DNA of 64,000 bases, taken from positions 124,001-188,000 of the forward strand of contig CAJTHL010000002.1 of NCBI GenBank assembly GCA_910576205.1. Reading direction: 5' to 3'. The stretch comes from Clostridia bacterium (lineage in GTDB: Bacteria; Bacillota; Clostridia; Lachnospirales; Lachnospiraceae). This document shows positions 34,294 through 42,299 of this stretch, piece by piece. The notes under the pieces are model-generated. The model was not told the DNA's origin and did no database searches. It saw only the letters and a list, made by a program, of their open reading frames with translations. Both the position numbers and the translations under genes were made by a program. The first letter of the stretch is position 1, and each line of letters begins with the position of its first letter.

Positions 34294-35409
34294 TTACGCC
34301 CCCTGTTTTCCGGGAAGCGCCAGTCCCGCCAGCTGCTCCAGAATATTCCCGCCTCCGCTTAGGGAGATGGAACCCACCTTGTCGCAGATGCGCTCCAGGT
34401 ATTCCAGCTCCTTCAGACGGTAGAGTATCTCATTTTCCTCCATAAGTCTGGCCGTATTGAGAAGGCTTCTGGTGGAGGCCACCTCCTCACGCCTCATAAT
34501 GACATTGGACTGGGCCTTCTTCTCCGCCACAAGGACCGTATTCATAATGTCTCGGATTTCCCCAGGCAGGATAATGTCCTTGATGCCCACATTGTGAATG
34601 CGGACACAGTATTCCTCCTGGTTCTCCTCCATGCGCTCCTTAAGGAAATGGCCGATCTCCTCCTTCTGGGCCAGAAGCTCATCCAGGCGGTACTGCCCCA
34701 CATACTCCCTGGCAAGAAGCTGGAGACGGGTATACAGGAAGTTCCCCACGCCCTCCATCTTCCGCGCCAGTGCCAGGGGATCCGTGATCTGATATGCACA
34801 GAGCATATTCAGGCGGACGCCCACCTTGTCGGCCGTCAGGATTTCCTGGCCGGAAACATCCAGCTGGCGGACCTTCAGATCGTATATTTTGTGGGAAATC
34901 TCATGGGCATACGCCCAGTAGTAGTAGACGCCGCAGTTAAGCTGCTCCTGGTACTGGCCGTCTATGTACAAAAGGGCCGTCTCCCCCTCCTCCACAACAA
35001 TTCTCCTGTAAAGCCTTGGGGGAATCAGATGGCGGTACATGGAGGGCACCTGCTCCTCCTCTATCTTAAAGCCGGTCACATTCACCAGACGGATCTCATG
35101 CTTCTCAAACACATTCCAGTAGAGGGCCTCCCCGTCCATAAGCACCTCCCTGTAGATGCCGTTTACCATGTGAAAGCCAATGCAGGAATCCGGAATCTGC
35201 ACGCGGAGCACCCGCTTCTCAAACTCCGGGCGCTGCATCAGTACCTCCACCGGAAGCCCCCCGGTGTCCACCTTTCCCATCATGGACACGGTTTTCAGCT
35301 CATAGCCTCTCCAGGATGCAACGTTTTGTTTCCCTGCAAACAGGATTTCTTTTAAGATCCCGTTCTTCATAAGATAGCCGCATTCCTGCTCCTTCAATAT
35401 ATATTTCAT
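34294..35409 (-). CDS. Slipin / SPFH (band 7) family protein
   Basis: 371 residues, starting at an ATG with AGGAGGTAACAT before it. The SPFH core lies at about 150-320: LKVRQLDVSGQEILTADKVG, LNMLCAYQITDPLAL and the coiled region EKKAQSNVIMRREEVASTR. The N-terminal ~140 residues are a less common beta-rich region, and no strong membrane helix is visible, unlike typical stomatins. Slipins often form membrane-associated rings. Here it is the third element of an RtcB - tRNA-like RNA - slipin series on one strand, which points to a role in RNA repair or its compartmentalisation (inference). Confidence 0.85.
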   Translation of the reverse strand: MKYILKEQECGYLMKNGILKEILFAGKQNVASWRGYELKTVSMMGKVDTGGLPVEVLMQRPEFEKRVLRVQIPDSCIGFHMVNGIYREVLMDGEALYWNVFEKHEIRLVNVTGFKIEEEQVPSMYRHLIPPRLYRRIVVEEGETALLYIDGQYQEQLNCGVYYYWAYAHEISHKIYDLKVRQLDVSGQEILTADKVGVRLNMLCAYQITDPLALARKMEGVGNFLYTRLQLLAREYVGQYRLDELLAQKEEIGHFLKERMEENQEEYCVRIHNVGIKDIILPGEIRDIMNTVLVAEKKAQSNVIMRREEVASTRSLLNTARLMEENEILYRLKELEYLERICDKVGSISLSGGGNILEQLAGLALPGKQGA

Positions 35410-35660
35410 ATGTTACCTCCTATTCCAGTTCCACATCCGCAATGTTTTGTTTCAGGGAAATAAGCCTGCCTTTCCCACCGGGAAAAACGGGGACGGGCCT
35501 TTCAGAAGGCTCTCCTCCTGGGAAGGACGCCGGACCTTTCAGGTGGGCGCTGTTCCCTGGTCTTTGCCTCCGGTATCCGGATCCGTACTGCCTTCTCCCC
35601 GGCCGCTATGTCCCACCTTTGCAGGGAAAGACAATAGCCGGGAAAAGCATGCTTTTTTTC
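35410..35660 (-). other. Untranslated structured spacer between the tRNA-like RNA and slipin
   Basis: 251 bp with no convincing coding frame. It contains several inverted repeats on the minus strand, including GGAAAA ... TTTTCC (35641-35660), which directly follows the tRNA-like module and could end or stabilise the RNA, and GC-rich stems farther down. Whether the RNA and slipin share one transcript cannot be told. Confidence 0.4.
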
Positions 35661-35760
35661 CGTTTCTGGTCTGTAATGGACAATTACAGTCGTAGATATG
35701 ATTGCTTTTACCACCTCAGCCACCTGTCTTTGACAGGGGAGGATTCGAACCTCCGAAACA
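35661..35760 (-). ncRNA. Y-RNA-like, permuted tRNA-like RNA associated with rtcB
   Basis: On the minus strand a ~100-nt module is closed by TGTTTC (35755-35760) pairing with GAAACG (35661-35666). In order come: a canonical T-arm, GGAGGTTCGAATCCTCC (35738-35754); a stem CCTGTC-AAA-GACAGG (35723-35737), equivalent to an acceptor stem closed by a 3-nt loop; and a D-arm, GCTGAGGTGGTAAAAGC, with A14, G18G19 and A21 in place. Last comes a hairpin CTGTAAT-TGTCC-ATTACAG (35671-35689) like an anticodon arm. This T-acceptor-D order is a circular permutation of tRNA and matches the tRNA-mimic module of bacterial Y RNAs (YrlA). There are no free acceptor ends or CCA, so it is not a tRNA gene. Confidence 0.8.
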
Positions 35761-35880
35761 TCATTCCTCTCTTCCATCCGTTCCGGTACGCCCTCCGCCC
35801 AGAGGACGGGAGCGCCACCAAGGCCTTTTGAACCTTTAGTCCCGGGGAACGGGGAATTTTTATCGCAACCGGTTAAAAAC
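35761..35880 (-). ncRNA. Probable 5' part of the rtcB-associated RNA (long imperfect hairpin)
   Basis: Directly 5' of the tRNA-like module the minus strand folds into nested stems: GTTC/GAAC, GGT/ACC and an apical CGTCC-TCT-GGGCG (about 35784-35836), preceded by a hairpin CCGGTT-TTT-AACCGG (35869-35883). This is where a Y RNA would carry its effector or protein-binding stem. Boundaries are uncertain and no protein frame is credible here. Confidence 0.45.
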
Positions 35881-35948
35881 CGGCGGATTCCTTATTTTTG
35901 CCCTGTGGGCATCCAGGCGCCGCCCTGGAAAAATTACGCAAAACAGCC

Positions 35949-37181
35949 CTAGCCTTTTACCACTCCGATTGTGCGCAGACGGCGTACAGGCGTAACCAGA
36001 TCCTGCTGGTTCTCCATCACAAGGTCAATATCCTTGTAGGCAAAGCGGCTCTCCTCCGCCACATCCCGTTTGTTTTTCTTTCCCAGAATCACGCCCCGGT
36101 CCTTCAGATCCACCAGAACCTCCTCACAGGTAAAGGCGTTCATGGCCCCTTTCCTGGAATAGGCCCGGCCTGCGCCGTGGGAGGAGGAACAGAAGCTCTC
36201 CGGGTTTCCCTTTCCCATAACCACATAGCTGAAAGAACCCATGGCCCCGGGAATCACCGTCAGCTCCCCGTTTCTGGCCCGCACAGCGCCCTTCCGGTGT
36301 ACCCACACGTTTTCCCCGTAATGCTTCTCCAGGGCCGCGTAATTGTGGTGGCAGTTGATCTCCTCCCGGTATTCCAGGGAAAGCTCTGTATACCTGCCAA
36401 TCCATTTCTCCAGAATGGCCTTTACTGCCAGCATCATCTTCTCCCGGTTCTCCCTGGCAAATCCCATGGCCAGCTCCATCCAGTCCAGATACTGGCGTCC
36501 CTCCTTTGTCTCCACCGGAAGAAAAGCCAGCCGGAAGGTATCCGGCACCTGGCTGTACCACCGGGCGTTTAACTCCCTGGCTTTGTGATGGAAATAGTCG
36601 CAGACGGATTTTCCGAAATGACGGCTTCCCGAGTGAAGCATCACCGAGAGAAGCCCCTTCTCATCCTCCTGGAGCTCAATAAAATGATTGCCGCCTCCCA
36701 GGGTTCCGATCTGGTAGTAGCCTGCCTCAAGCTGACCCAGAAGCTCCCCGTTCTCCTCATAGCGGGAAAATTCTGCAAAGGCTGTATCCATGGTGTAGCA
36801 GGGCATCTCCGTCTTGTGATGGGCAAACCCTACGGGAATATTTCTAAGGATATCTCCCACCATGCCCTGGAGCAGGTTTCCGTTTCCGGTCATGGTGGTT
36901 TTCAGTACCTCCACCGGAATATTGGTTCCCACATAGGCCATGCCGCAGCCGATATCCACCCCCACCGCGTTGGGGATCACCACATCCTTTGCGGCGATAA
37001 CGCCGCCGATGGGCATTCCCATACCCGCATGGGTGTCTGGCATCAGACAGACCCATTTATGTAAGAAAGGAAGCTGCATCAGATGATACGCCTGTTCCAG
37101 ACATCCCGCCTCCAGATCCTTCTCCTCTTTTAACCATACCTTCAAGGGATATTTTCCCATTTCTTTTTGCAACACGAACAT
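35949..37181 (-). CDS. rtcB: RNA-splicing ligase RtcB
   Basis: 410 residues from the ATG at 37181 (GGATGTGAGAAG before it); an in-frame ATG at 37202 lacks a site. RtcB joins 2',3'-cyclic-phosphate or 3'-phosphate ends to 5'-OH ends using GTP and Mn. Conserved motifs are PDTHAGMGMPIGGVIA, VGVDIGCGMAYV, TLGGGNHFIEL, HSGSRHFGK, PGAMGSFSYVV and the GMP-accepting histidine in SSSHGAGRAYSRKGA. It is read toward the tRNA-like RNA and slipin. No archease, RtcA or Ro60 gene is in the window. Confidence 0.97.
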   Translation of the reverse strand: MFVLQKEMGKYPLKVWLKEEKDLEAGCLEQAYHLMQLPFLHKWVCLMPDTHAGMGMPIGGVIAAKDVVIPNAVGVDIGCGMAYVGTNIPVEVLKTTMTGNGNLLQGMVGDILRNIPVGFAHHKTEMPCYTMDTAFAEFSRYEENGELLGQLEAGYYQIGTLGGGNHFIELQEDEKGLLSVMLHSGSRHFGKSVCDYFHHKARELNARWYSQVPDTFRLAFLPVETKEGRQYLDWMELAMGFARENREKMMLAVKAILEKWIGRYTELSLEYREEINCHHNYAALEKHYGENVWVHRKGAVRARNGELTVIPGAMGSFSYVVMGKGNPESFCSSSHGAGRAYSRKGAMNAFTCEEVLVDLKDRGVILGKKNKRDVAEESRFAYKDIDLVMENQQDLVTPVRRLRTIGVVKG

Positions 37182-37351
37182 CTTCTCACATCCTTTCCCC
37201 ATCTGTCGTCTTTGTCGTGTCTTATTTTTCCCGGCTGTCCTGTGTTTTGTCCGGGTATGCTCCTATCATAGCGGATCTGGCGGCATTTATCATTTAAAAA
37301 AAGTTGCGAACTTCTATTTTCTGGAATTTTTTCCTGCAATCAGATAAGGGA

Positions 37352-37380
37352 TTGACGAATAGACCGAATGATGCGAAAAT
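37352..37380 (+). promoter_or_regulatory. Possible promoter of the BMP-family gene
   Basis: TTGACG (37352-37357), 17-bp spacer, GAAAAT (37375-37380). The -35 is good, the -10 weak. It lies in the divergent 265-bp spacer between rtcB and the BMP gene. Confidence 0.4.
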
Positions 37381-37446
37381 AAAACTATAGTAACCGGCTG
37401 GGAGCCATTAAGAAAAATCAGATTTCTCCCGGGAAAGGAGCCGACC

Positions 37447-39363
37447 ATGTCAAGACCCGAATACGAAAGAGCCAGAAGGCTTGCACAGAAAGCATACCGT
37501 TCTTCCCTGTTAAAGGGCAGCTATCCTTACCTGCAGGTACTGGACGAAATTCTTTCCTATACAAAAACAACCACGGAACAGGATCTGGGGCTTGTGGAAA
37601 TTCCCCTGGAACTTGTTGTGGGAACAAAAACAGCGGGAAGGACCGCCGCGTTTGCCAGCAATTTTATGCCCCTCCTTCCCGATGATTCCGAGTTTGCCGC
37701 TAAATGGATCAGCCTCTACGAGGCCCATACGGAAGAGGGCATCCGGGATCCCATTATCGCCTATGAATTTATGAACCACTACTATGTGGTAGAGGGAAAC
37801 AAGCGGGTCAGCGTCTTAAAATACGCCGGCGCAGTGAGCATTTCCGGCTATGTCACCCGGGTTATCCCCCCTAAAACCGACACAAAGGAAGTCCGGCTCT
37901 ACTATGAGTTTATGGATTTCTACAAGCTTACGGCCATAAACGATATCTGGCTCAGCCAGGAGGGAAGCTACCAGAAGCTTCTTAAGCTATTAAATAAAGC
38001 CCCGGATTATGTGTGGAGCCGGGAAGAGCGGGTGGATTTCCACTCCTCCTTCATCCATTTTACGGATGTGTTTGAGGAAAAGGGGGGGAAAGAGCTGCTT
38101 TTAACACCTGGCGACGCCTTCCTGGTGTACCTGGGCGTGTACGGCTATGAGGGATTCTGGGAAAAGCCCTACAGCCTGGTGCAAAAAGAAGTGGCCAAGA
38201 TCTGGGGGGATTTTGAGATCTACCCCAAAAAGCCTTCCCTGGAGCTGGTGATGAACCCGGAGGAGACGCCCCAGAAGCCGATTATCAACCGGCTGCTTCC
38301 CATTGCGCCGCCTCTGGTTAAGATTGCCTTCCTCCACGATAAGACCCGGGAAACCTCCAGCTGGACCTACGGCCACGAGCTGGGTCGGGAGCATGTAAAC
38401 GCAGTCTTTAAGGGGCGCATCGTCACCACCTGCTACGAGAACATCAACACGGAGGAGCTGGGGCTTAAGACCATCGACGAGGCGGTAGCCGACGGAAACC
38501 GGATTATCTTTACCACCACCCCCAAGCTTCTGGGCGCCAGCGTAAAGGCCGCCATCAGGCATCCGGAAATCAAAATCCTCAACTGCTCCCTGCACACCTA
38601 CAGCGGGCACCTCAGGACCTATTACGGGCGTTTGTACGAGGCGAAATTCCTCACGGGAGCCCTGGCGGGCATTTTAACTGAAAACGGCCAGGTGGGATAT
38701 CTGGCGGACTACCCCATTTTTGGCATGACCGCCAACATCAACGCCTTTGCCCTGGGGGTAAAAATGACAAATCCCAAAGCCACCGTGCATCTGGAGTGGT
38801 CCACGGTGAAAGACCGGAATCCGGAAGAAATTTTCCGTGAGAAAAACATTTCCTATATCTCCGGCCAGGATCTTATCACCCCCCAGAACGCTTCCCGGAA
38901 GTTCGGCCTCTATGATATCCGGGGGGAAGAGATGGTCAATGTGGCCTCCTCCATCTGGCATTGGGGCAAATTTTACGAGCGCATTATCCACAGCATTTTA
39001 AACGGGGCCTGGAAAAAGGATACCCCCGGCCGGCATCACAAGGCCATCAACTACTGGTGGGGCCTCTCCTCCGGCATGATCGACGTGATCTGTACCAAGA
39101 ATATTCCCTCCCAGACCCAGTGGCTTGTGGAGCTTCTGAAAAAGGAGATCGCCGTGTTCCATTACGAGCCGTTTTCCGGAAATCTCTACGACCAGGCGGG
39201 AGCTCTTCGAAGCGAGGAAGGACAGATTCTCTCCCCGGAGGAGATTATCACCATGGACTGGCTTTTGGACAACGTGGACGGGGAAATCCCGGATATCGAT
39301 TCCCTTATGGAGGAGGCGCGGCCAATGGTAATGCTCCAGGGCATCCGGATGCCTCTGGAATAG
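37447..39363 (+). CDS. BMP-family (Med/TmpC-like) ligand-binding protein with N-terminal ParB-like region
   Basis: 638 residues; the start has AAAGGAGCCGACC before it. No signal peptide or lipobox, so it is cytoplasmic, unlike the transporter-linked family members. Residues about 1-260 include HYYVVEGNKRVSVLKYAGA, which looks like a ParB/sulfiredoxin-type nucleotide or DNA-binding segment. Residues about 285-560 are the periplasmic-binding-like BMP fold: KIAFLHDKTRETSSWTYGHE, EAVADGNRIIFTTTPKL and GQVGYLADYPIFGMTANINA. BMP proteins bind nucleosides or similar. It stands alone, divergent from rtcB, and ends in a perfect hairpin. A ligand-sensing regulator is plausible but unproven. Confidence 0.8.
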   Translation: MSRPEYERARRLAQKAYRSSLLKGSYPYLQVLDEILSYTKTTTEQDLGLVEIPLELVVGTKTAGRTAAFASNFMPLLPDDSEFAAKWISLYEAHTEEGIRDPIIAYEFMNHYYVVEGNKRVSVLKYAGAVSISGYVTRVIPPKTDTKEVRLYYEFMDFYKLTAINDIWLSQEGSYQKLLKLLNKAPDYVWSREERVDFHSSFIHFTDVFEEKGGKELLLTPGDAFLVYLGVYGYEGFWEKPYSLVQKEVAKIWGDFEIYPKKPSLELVMNPEETPQKPIINRLLPIAPPLVKIAFLHDKTRETSSWTYGHELGREHVNAVFKGRIVTTCYENINTEELGLKTIDEAVADGNRIIFTTTPKLLGASVKAAIRHPEIKILNCSLHTYSGHLRTYYGRLYEAKFLTGALAGILTENGQVGYLADYPIFGMTANINAFALGVKMTNPKATVHLEWSTVKDRNPEEIFREKNISYISGQDLITPQNASRKFGLYDIRGEEMVNVASSIWHWGKFYERIIHSILNGAWKKDTPGRHHKAINYWWGLSSGMIDVICTKNIPSQTQWLVELLKKEIAVFHYEPFSGNLYDQAGALRSEEGQILSPEEIITMDWLLDNVDGEIPDIDSLMEEARPMVMLQGIRMPLE

Positions 39364-39388
39364 AGACTGAAAATCTGTATGCTTATAA

Positions 39389-39421
39389 AAGAGGAGGTAC
39401 ACGCTGTATGCACCTCCTCTT
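39389..39421. terminator. Hairpin terminator after the BMP-family gene
   Basis: AAGAGGAGGT and ACCTCCTCTT form a perfect 10-bp stem. U-rich sequence follows on both strands (TTATTATG on plus, TTTTATAAG on minus), so it can serve both this gene and the convergent DUF2148 gene. Confidence 0.7.
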
Positions 39422-39453
39422 ATTATGTACCTCTGTCTGATCCTGTCTTTGTC

Positions 39454-39987
39454 TTATTTCCTGTCAAAATAGGGGGATTTCCCGGTAGCGCTTAAGGGAA
39501 TCCCAAAGGCCTGGCAAACCTCCTGCTCAAAGAAATCCAGCTCCATGGCCGCCCTGCCAATGGAGAACATCACCCGGTTATCTATGCGCCTGTCTGCCGC
39601 CACGCTGATGGCGGACCCCAGGGCAATACCTATATCTATGGAAATATAGGCGCATCTTCCGCCCTTCTCCACACACTCCTTACAGTTCTTAAATCCGCAG
39701 TACTGACATCCTTCATTAAGCCCCCGGACTATATCCGGGTGTCCCATCAGCACCACCGCAGCGCTATTGCGCACGTTTCCCGCGTCCCGGCGCAGGAAAT
39801 CCATGCCGGTCTCCTCCGCCAGCGCCTCCATCTTTTCTGCCAGCCTCTCCTTCTGGTCCCCTGTGACAATGCAGGTCTTTAGATAATCAAGCCCCCTGGT
39901 CCTGGGCGCCGTCCTGGCAGCCGCACACATGGCCCTGGCCGTTTCCAGAACCGCCTCTTCCTCCGCCTGTTTCGATGAAATAACCAT
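39454..39987 (-). CDS. DUF2148 ferredoxin-domain protein
   Basis: 177 residues. The N-terminal part (MCAAARTAPRTRGLDYLKT) and the C-terminal part (DRRIDNRVMFSIGRAAMELD) match the DUF2148 family. A central cysteine cluster, CQYCGFKNCKECVEKGGRC, probably holds an iron-sulfur centre. Function is unknown; some relatives are suspected redox or nitroreductase-like proteins. It follows ppk by 98 bp on the same strand. Confidence 0.85.
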   Translation of the reverse strand: MVISSKQAEEEAVLETARAMCAAARTAPRTRGLDYLKTCIVTGDQKERLAEKMEALAEETGMDFLRRDAGNVRNSAAVVLMGHPDIVRGLNEGCQYCGFKNCKECVEKGGRCAYISIDIGIALGSAISVAADRRIDNRVMFSIGRAAMELDFFEQEVCQAFGIPLSATGKSPYFDRK

Positions 39988-40085
39988 ACCGTATCCTCCT
40001 GTTATAATTTCCCCGGCCGCCTTTCCAGGCCCATGGCGCGGGAAAGGCGCCCCGGGCTGTTACTGTTTTTGTTCCGCATCTGTTT

Positions 40086-42272
40086 TTATTCCACGGGTTC
40101 CTCCGGGATAAATACCCGCCGCTTCTCCTGGGGCTCTTCCTGGGAAGCCCGCTCCTTTGCCTCCATGGTAAAATATTCCTGGGAATTAAGAAACGCCTTG
40201 CCCCGGCGGTCGATCTTCTCATAGGTTCCCTCTGCCGTCAGCACATGGGCCTTCACCGTATCCTCCAGAAGGATATCCAGAATATGCATCACTTCCCTCT
40301 TTAATTCCTCCTGCCAGATAGGGAAGAGAATCTCCACCCGTCTGTCCAGATTCCTTGGCATCCAGTCCGCGCTGGCACAGTAGACCTCCTCCGCGCCGTT
40401 GTTGTAGAAGTAGAAAATACGGCTGTGTTCCAGGAAATTTCCCACAATGGAGCGCACCTCAATATTGTCGCTGACCCCGGGAATGCCTGTCTTGAGACAG
40501 CAGATTCCCCGGACAATCAGTTCCACCTTCACCCCGGCCATGGAGGCCTCGTAGAGGGAGGCAATAATCTCCTGGTCACACAGGGAATTCATCTTTGCCC
40601 GGATATGGGCCTCCTCCCCCTTCTGGGCGTGCTCCTTTTCCCGGCGGATCAGCTGCAAAAACCGGTCCCGCAGCCAAAGGGGAGCCAGGGATAAGGTGTG
40701 CCAGCTTCTTGGCTCCGAATAGCCGGAGAGCATGTTGAAAACTGCCGTGGCATCCTCCCCGATTAGGGCCGAGCAGGTGAGAAGCCCCAGGTCGGTGTAA
40801 AGCTTGGCCGTGGAGTCGTTATAGTTTCCCGTTCCCAGATGCACATAGCGGCGGATGCCGTCCTCCTCCCGCCGCACCACCAGGGTAATCTTGCTGTGGG
40901 TCTTGAGGCCCACCAGGCCGTAAATCACATGGCAGCCTGCTTTCTCCAGCATCTTGGCCCAGATAATATTGTTCTCCTCATCAAAGCGGGCTTTCAGCTC
41001 CACCAGCACCGACACCTGCTTGCCGTTCTCCGCCGCCTGAGCCAGGGCCGCAATAATGGGGGAATTTCCGCTTACCCGGTAAAGAGTCTGCTTGATGGCC
41101 AGCACCTGGGGATCCCTGGCCGCCTGTTTTACAAAGCGCACCACCGGCTCAAAGGTCTGAAAGGGATGATGCAGAAGAATATCCCCTTTGCGGATCTGCT
41201 CAAAAATATCGCAGTCCGAAGGCAGCTCCCGCACCTGGGCGGGCTTATGGGCAGGGGCCTTCAGCGCGTCAAAGCCCTCCATGCCGTACATTTTCATGAG
41301 AAAGGTCAGATCCAGCGGCCCGTTAATGCCAAAGATGGAGTCCTCCTTAATGGACAATTCCTTGCGGAGCAGCTTCAGGAGACGCTTATCCATCTTCTCC
41401 TCCACCTCCAGGCGGATGGCCTCCCCCCACTGGCGCTTCTTAAGCTGCTTCTGAATCTCTTTCAGAAGATCCTCCGCCTCATCCTCCTCGATGGTCAGAT
41501 CGGCGTTTCGCATAATCCGGTAGGGATGAGCGCACACAATGTCATAGCTTAGGAAAAGCTGTTCCATATTCCGCTCGATGATCTCCTCCAGGAGAATCAC
41601 CACCCGGGTTCCATCCGGCAAATCCGGAAGCCGCACAAGCCTGGGCAGGCCGGAAGGCACCTGAACCGTGGCAAATTCCAGCTCCGGCTCCTTATTTTTC
41701 TCCTTCTTCTTATCCTTCCCGGACTCCCCATCCGCCTTTTTGTCTGTCCGGAGGTCTTTTTTAATAAGAAGCGCCCCGATATTGAGGCTCTTGTTGCGAA
41801 TCAGCGGAAACGGCCTGGAGGAATCCACCGCCATAGGGGTCAGCACCGGATACACATTCTCACGGAAATAGGCGTCCACATAAGCTCCCTGCTCCCTGGT
41901 GAGATCCTCGTGCTCCTGCACTACATAGAGCCCGTGCTGCCGCAAAAGAGGCAAAAGAGACCGGGAATAAGTGGAATACTGCAGGTTTACAAGATTCCCC
42001 GTCACCGCCAGAATTTCCCGAAGCTGCTCTCCCGGCGTCATCCCCGCAATATCTTTGCGGGTATATCTGGCGTTAACCATATCTTTTAGGGACGCCACCC
42101 GGATCATAAAAAACTCATCCAGATTGGAGGCGGTAATCCCCAGAAACTTTAACCGCTCAAACAGGGGATTATTCTTATCCCTGGCCTCCTCCAGCACCCG
42201 CTCATTAAACTGGAGCCAGCTCAGCTCTCTGTTTTTATAATACTGATAATCCGTAACGTCAATCGCTTCCAT
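40086..42272 (-). CDS. ppk: Polyphosphate kinase 1
   Basis: 728 residues, full length. It makes inorganic polyphosphate from ATP. The N-terminal domain shows NRELSWLQFNERVLEEARD and SNLDEFFMIRVASLKDMV; HHPFQTFEPVVRFVKQAARD, YGLVGLKTHSKITLV (autophosphorylated histidine region) and RRYVHLGTGNYND mark the two catalytic PLD-like domains. A lysine/glutamate-rich insertion lies at about 175-195. It is read after the Ppx/GppA gene (27-bp gap), so synthesis and turnover of polyphosphate are paired. Confidence 0.97.
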   Translation of the reverse strand: MEAIDVTDYQYYKNRELSWLQFNERVLEEARDKNNPLFERLKFLGITASNLDEFFMIRVASLKDMVNARYTRKDIAGMTPGEQLREILAVTGNLVNLQYSTYSRSLLPLLRQHGLYVVQEHEDLTREQGAYVDAYFRENVYPVLTPMAVDSSRPFPLIRNKSLNIGALLIKKDLRTDKKADGESGKDKKKEKNKEPELEFATVQVPSGLPRLVRLPDLPDGTRVVILLEEIIERNMEQLFLSYDIVCAHPYRIMRNADLTIEEDEAEDLLKEIQKQLKKRQWGEAIRLEVEEKMDKRLLKLLRKELSIKEDSIFGINGPLDLTFLMKMYGMEGFDALKAPAHKPAQVRELPSDCDIFEQIRKGDILLHHPFQTFEPVVRFVKQAARDPQVLAIKQTLYRVSGNSPIIAALAQAAENGKQVSVLVELKARFDEENNIIWAKMLEKAGCHVIYGLVGLKTHSKITLVVRREEDGIRRYVHLGTGNYNDSTAKLYTDLGLLTCSALIGEDATAVFNMLSGYSEPRSWHTLSLAPLWLRDRFLQLIRREKEHAQKGEEAHIRAKMNSLCDQEIIASLYEASMAGVKVELIVRGICCLKTGIPGVSDNIEVRSIVGNFLEHSRIFYFYNNGAEEVYCASADWMPRNLDRRVEILFPIWQEELKREVMHILDILLEDTVKAHVLTAEGTYEKIDRRGKAFLNSQEYFTMEAKERASQEEPQEKRRVFIPEEPVE

Positions 42273-42299
42273 GCTGTTGTCTCACCTTTCTGATTGCCT

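Noticed and set aside
35738..35754. A normal tRNA gene at the T-arm match.
   Set aside because: The arms are in permuted order, the acceptor stem is closed by a 3-nt loop, and there is no free 3' end.
35502..35777. A 91-codon minus-strand frame across the tRNA-like RNA.
   Set aside because: Its residues (for example SEVRILP) are the usual by-product of translating a T-arm; codon pattern and ribosome site are poor, and the RNA structure explains the sequence better.
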